Origin: Deltaproteobacteria bacterium
GTDB taxonomy: Bacteria; Myxococcota; B64-G9
DNA length: 8,668 nt
Reading direction: 5' to 3'
Assembly (NCBI GenBank): GCA_030591745.1
Contig: JAUVAM010000109.1
Span: forward strand, 1 to 8,668
Part shown: piece by piece, positions 5,738 through 8,668 of the stretch
Numbering within the stretch: the stretch's first letter is position 1
Layout: each line of letters starts with the position of its first letter
Made by a program: the position numbers and the translations under genes
The notes under the pieces: generated by a model
The model's database searches: none
What the model saw: only the letters and a program-made list of their open reading frames with translations
What the model was told of the DNA's origin: nothing

Positions 5738-7960
5738 GTGAAGCCATCCAAATTGTTGCTTGTCTCCTTGCCGCTTTGTGTTTTCGGGATCTTTTTGGCC
5801 TCATCGGCGTATGCCGCGAAGGCCTTCAAGCCGGACGTTACCCAGGTCATGCCCGTCATCGGCCAGGAATACGATTTATTGCTCATCCGGGCAGGCAGGG
5901 GGAAGGCTCTGTGGGACCGCTCCCGGACCCTGGCTGAAGGCCTGCCTGCATTGGATGGACTGGACCCCATGCAAGAGCAACAAGCCATCGTGGGTTGGGC
6001 GGCGGTTTTGTCCATGGTGGAGCGGGCGGTGGTCACGACCAAGGGTCCTGTGCCCGAAGCCTGGGCGCAGGAATTGGTTCGGCTCTACCATACGTTCATC
6101 AAGGCCGAGCAGTCTTTCCATTTGTTTGAGGCCCTGGCCCGTGTTTTTTCCTTGCAGGCGGGGGACATGGCCAAGCCCATGATCGGCTTGGCGGGCCAAT
6201 TCGATGCCCTGACGAAATACAGTCGGCAAGGGCTGCGCTGGGTGGCGGGGCGACGATTGTCGAAAAAGCCTGGGCCCAAGCTGCGACTGGCTTTGCTTCG
6301 GGGACTGGTCGATCTGGAACGTCGTGAGTCGGAGTGGCAGAGCATGCGACGAAGCGCTCGTACCCTGCTCGATGGGGACGCCAAAGACAAGGCGGCCGCC
6401 GCTGCCTTGGCGGAGGCAAATTACGAACTGGGGAAGGTTAAAGAAGGGGACAAGGCCCTCGCGTCAGCCGCGGGTGCCACCGATGCCGAGTTGGATCGAG
6501 CCAGGTTCCGCAAGGAATTGATCTCGGCGAGAGCCAAAGGGGCCGCGGGCCGAGGCCAAGTGGCGACCTTGATGGTGAACTTGGGCGAATACGAACGCCT
6601 GCTTTCGACTTTTTCAAGAAAGATGGCCCTCAAAACGGCCAATCCCGCTCTGGATCAAGCCTACATGGAAGCCTTGATGTCTTCGGGATACGATTATAAG
6701 GCTGCCTGGGCCTATGCGACCAGGGCCAAGGGCAAGCCCCCCACGGCAGGTTTTCTCGGTCGGCGCATCGGCGCTGGTTTGTCCCTTTTGCTGGAAGGTC
6801 TGTTTTCTAAATCCGCCAAGACGAAAATTGACGAAAAGTTGCTGGTCAGGCTGCAGGATGACCTCAATGCTTTTCGTAAGACGGATGCCCAGTTGGCGGA
6901 TTTGAGCCTCTTGTATTTGGAGTTCATCCGCGCCATCGCTGGAGAGAACATCTACAAGGTGGCCGAGCGCCTGAGTCCACAGGCCAAGGCCTTTGGCGCT
7001 CGGTATCCCGGCGACATCCGTTCTGTGCGCTTCCTGTATTTGATCGGTCAATTGGTGGCTGATGGGCCGGATGCCTGGGGAGCGGTGAGTCTCTATCGGC
7101 AGGCTCGACGAGGCAAATCAGTGGACAAGGGCTTTTACCCATTGATGGCGGGCGCCGCGGTGCGCAAGGCCATCGACACCGGACGTGTGCATGAGGTGGC
7201 CATCGCCCGGACCGCCCTGGAAGAGGCCTTCAAGAAAAATGCCGATCCCGAACTTAAATTGTGGATCGCCCACTTACTGGCCACTGAAGCCATGTTGCAA
7301 AAAGACCAGGCCCAGGTGGCCACTCGTTTGCAGGCCGTGGTGGACGCTTATGCGGCTGTGATTTCGACCTACCAACCGGGTGGTGCCACCTCCCTTCAAG
7401 TCATGTGTGACGCTGCGAGTTCGGTGGCGACCCTGATGTTTCAAGCTGGGGCCCTGGATGATGCCAGGGGGCTCATGCAGCAAGTGATTCCTGTCTGCGG
7501 CGCTGATGTTAACGCCGTGACGGTGGCCCTGGTTTTGGATTTGGCTGCGGGCCAGGCTGGAAAATCAGGCAACGAGATGGCCGAAAATCTGGAGCAGATG
7601 GCAGCGCATCTGGCCTCTCGTCAGGCGCAAATGCAAGCCTGGTTGTGGCTGGGCAGCCTGGCCGAAGCCAACAAGGATAAATCATTGATGGACAAAGCCT
7701 TTACCAAGGCGGCTGAGCTGGTGATGGATGAGAGCAGTCGTGGAAAGATCATGCTTTTGGCCCCCGATCGCCGCAGTGTTTTGGCATTGGCGGGGCAGTT
7801 CAACATGGGGGCTGGTCATATGGTGGGTAGCCCTTTTGGCCTGTCGGTAGAGGTGGATGTCTCGGCTCGCATGCTGCTTTTCCCCCCGGCCGCCGTGGAT
7901 AAGGCCAAGCTTGCGCCTTACTTGAAGAAAACCGACAAGAAAAAAGAGCCGTTGAAGTGA
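5738..7960 (+). CDS. Secreted alpha-helical repeat (TPR-like) protein of unknown function
   Basis: This 740-residue protein starts with GTG at 5738 (CGGAG at 5728-5732, 5-base spacing). It has a type I signal peptide: K2 and K5, a hydrophobic core at 6-21, and cleavage likely after AYA (residues 24-26). I do not recognise a named family. The mature part is almost all predicted helix, rich in Ala, Leu, Lys and Glu. It has recurrent helix-pair patterns of TPR type, for example AEANYELGKVKEGDKALASA, AYMEALMSSGYDYKAAWAYA and WLGSLAEANKDKSLMDKAF, suggesting an alpha-solenoid scaffold. There is no further membrane segment, no enzymatic motif and few Cys, unlike its neighbours; the C-terminus is a Lys-rich tail. 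It should be periplasmic or exported. The gene begins 12 bp after protease 2, so it is probably in the same operon. A chaperone, inhibitor or docking role for the proteases is only a positional guess. Confidence 0.8.
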   Translation: MKPSKLLLVSLPLCVFGIFLASSAYAAKAFKPDVTQVMPVIGQEYDLLLIRAGRGKALWDRSRTLAEGLPALDGLDPMQEQQAIVGWAAVLSMVERAVVTTKGPVPEAWAQELVRLYHTFIKAEQSFHLFEALARVFSLQAGDMAKPMIGLAGQFDALTKYSRQGLRWVAGRRLSKKPGPKLRLALLRGLVDLERRESEWQSMRRSARTLLDGDAKDKAAAAALAEANYELGKVKEGDKALASAAGATDAELDRARFRKELISARAKGAAGRGQVATLMVNLGEYERLLSTFSRKMALKTANPALDQAYMEALMSSGYDYKAAWAYATRAKGKPPTAGFLGRRIGAGLSLLLEGLFSKSAKTKIDEKLLVRLQDDLNAFRKTDAQLADLSLLYLEFIRAIAGENIYKVAERLSPQAKAFGARYPGDIRSVRFLYLIGQLVADGPDAWGAVSLYRQARRGKSVDKGFYPLMAGAAVRKAIDTGRVHEVAIARTALEEAFKKNADPELKLWIAHLLATEAMLQKDQAQVATRLQAVVDAYAAVISTYQPGGATSLQVMCDAASSVATLMFQAGALDDARGLMQQVIPVCGADVNAVTVALVLDLAAGQAGKSGNEMAENLEQMAAHLASRQAQMQAWLWLGSLAEANKDKSLMDKAFTKAAELVMDESSRGKIMLLAPDRRSVLALAGQFNMGAGHMVGSPFGLSVEVDVSARMLLFPPAAVDKAKLAPYLKKTDKKKEPLK

Positions 7961-7999
7961 ATGATGAGACCCTGCGGGGAACCGATGCGTCCATAGCGG

Positions 8000-8005
8000 T
8001 ATGAT
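8000..8005 (+). promoter_or_regulatory. Possible -10 box in the 91-bp gap before the zinc-ribbon membrane protein
   Basis: TATGAT is a five-of-six match to the -10 consensus, 46 bases before the next start codon. No convincing -35 box is found 16-18 bases upstream. The rest of the gap 7961-8051 holds no clear terminator hairpin, so readthrough from upstream is equally possible. Confidence 0.22.
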
Positions 8006-8040
8006 ATAGGTGAAGGGGCCCATTGAGGGAGCCTTAAACT

Positions 8041-8046
8041 AGGAGG
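8041..8046 (+). promoter_or_regulatory. Ribosome binding site of the zinc-ribbon membrane protein
   Basis: A perfect AGGAGG lies 5 bases before ATG at 8052. The nearer ATG at 8047 directly abuts it and opens only ATG-CCA-TGA, so 8052 is the real start. Confidence 0.8.
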
Positions 8047-8051
8047 ATGCC

Positions 8052-8668
8052 ATGACCTGGACTTGTCCCCATTGCAACGAAAGCATGGATTTGCCCGATA
8101 CGGGGAAGGTACGTTTCTGTTTGCATTGTGGTGAACCGGCTGAACCCACGGCCGAAACGCCCATGAACGCCGGTCGGCGTCAGGGCCTCGATCGCCTCAT
8201 GCGCATCCTGATGGTGGTTTTCGGCGGCTCATGGTTGCTTTTGTTTTTCGTGCCTTTCGGCGAGTCCAGTTACGACACCATCATGTCTTGGGACCTGCTC
8301 TCGGATAAGGAGGGCATGGCCCATATCGTGGCCTGGCCCTTGGTGCTTTCTCTCATCTTCCTGGTCTTGGGTTTGGTGCGTCCCTTGCCGGAGTGGCTGC
8401 GGGCCTCCTCGGCTTGTCTGTTGGGCGTTGGGGCCCTGGTCGTCATCTCGGCTTCCGATATTCGCGGGCCCTTCGGTCAGGATTTGGAATTTGTCTTCAT
8501 GGGCGGCGCCAGCTGGGTGCTGATGTTCGTCACCGTGGGCGCGGCGCTTTTCATGCGGGTACGCAGTCCGAAAAGCGGCGGCGCAAGGGTGTTGCTCGGG
8601 GTGGGTCTGCTCTTGGGTTTGATAGCCTACCTGACCGAGGCCGGTGGGGATTCGACCCTGGTTGGGGC
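8052..8668 (+). CDS. Zinc-ribbon polytopic membrane protein (3' truncated by window edge)
   Basis: The frame is open from ATG 8052 to the end of the window, giving 205 residues without a stop. C5-x2-C8 and C23-x2-C26 (CPHC and CLHC) form an N-terminal zinc-ribbon of the type found on many bacterial membrane and regulatory proteins. A short linker leads to about five hydrophobic segments at roughly 49-68, 90-109, 118-134, 150-168 and 178-195. The ribbon should be cytoplasmic, as no signal peptide precedes it. I do not recognise a family beyond this architecture, and function cannot be assigned. The 91-bp gap and own AGGAGG suggest it may be a separate unit from the protease operon. The C-terminus, which could hold a further domain, is outside the window. 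Confidence 0.8.
   Translation, partial: MTWTCPHCNESMDLPDTGKVRFCLHCGEPAEPTAETPMNAGRRQGLDRLMRILMVVFGGSWLLLFFVPFGESSYDTIMSWDLLSDKEGMAHIVAWPLVLSLIFLVLGLVRPLPEWLRASSACLLGVGALVVISASDIRGPFGQDLEFVFMGGASWVLMFVTVGAALFMRVRSPKSGGARVLLGVGLLLGLIAYLTEAGGDSTLVG

Noticed and set aside
7961..7996. 11-codon open frame directly after the helical-repeat gene (TGA-ATG junction)
   Set aside because: It has no clear ribosome binding site of its own and no notable composition; very short frames of this kind are expected by chance.

Overview
The window is chromosomal-looking DNA, moderately GC-rich and densely coded. Its best taxonomic hint is the pair of secreted trypsin-like proteases at 2541-5725. They carry Cys-rich tails of a type common in Myxococcota and other former Deltaproteobacteria, and each ends in a short Cys / hydrophobic helix / Arg-cluster tail resembling the MYXO-CTERM sorting signal. 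I infer a myxococcote or related, possibly uncultured, lineage. No rRNA, tRNA, CRISPR array, insertion sequence or phage gene is visible.

Layout. Bases 2-553 (+) are the 3' end of a sulfatase-superfamily gene. It converges on, and overlaps by 16 bp, a minus-strand pair: a radical SAM enzyme with a C-terminal SPASM/Twitch-like cysteine set (538-1776) and, 23 bp upstream, a TetR/AcrR-type repressor (1800-2393). In front of tetR is a readable control region: a TTGACA -35 box, 18 bp, a TAGCAT -10 box, then a perfect 16-bp inverted repeat where transcription should begin. This looks like an autorepressed tetR-radical SAM operon.

Divergently, on the plus strand, is a likely three-gene operon. It holds two homologous Cys-rich trypsin-like proteases (2541-4388 and 4463-5725), separated by a strong 16-bp-arm hairpin, then a secreted 740-residue helical-repeat protein (5738-7960) that starts 12 bp after the second protease. 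The proteases look like products of a tandem duplication followed by expansion or contraction of a modular cysteine array. Each begins with a signal peptide with a lipobox (canonical in the second, weaker in the first) and ends with a MYXO-CTERM-like tail, so each may be envelope-anchored or processed at both ends. The helical protein may be their periplasmic or surface partner; that is inference from position only.

The window ends inside a polytopic membrane protein with an N-terminal CxxC...CxxC zinc ribbon (8052 to the edge), with its own strong ribosome binding site.

The most interesting items are the doubly signalled, cysteine-module protease pair with a non-tryptic activation site, and the small TetR-controlled radical SAM operon with no recognisable precursor peptide. 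Neither can be called a new system from this sequence alone.
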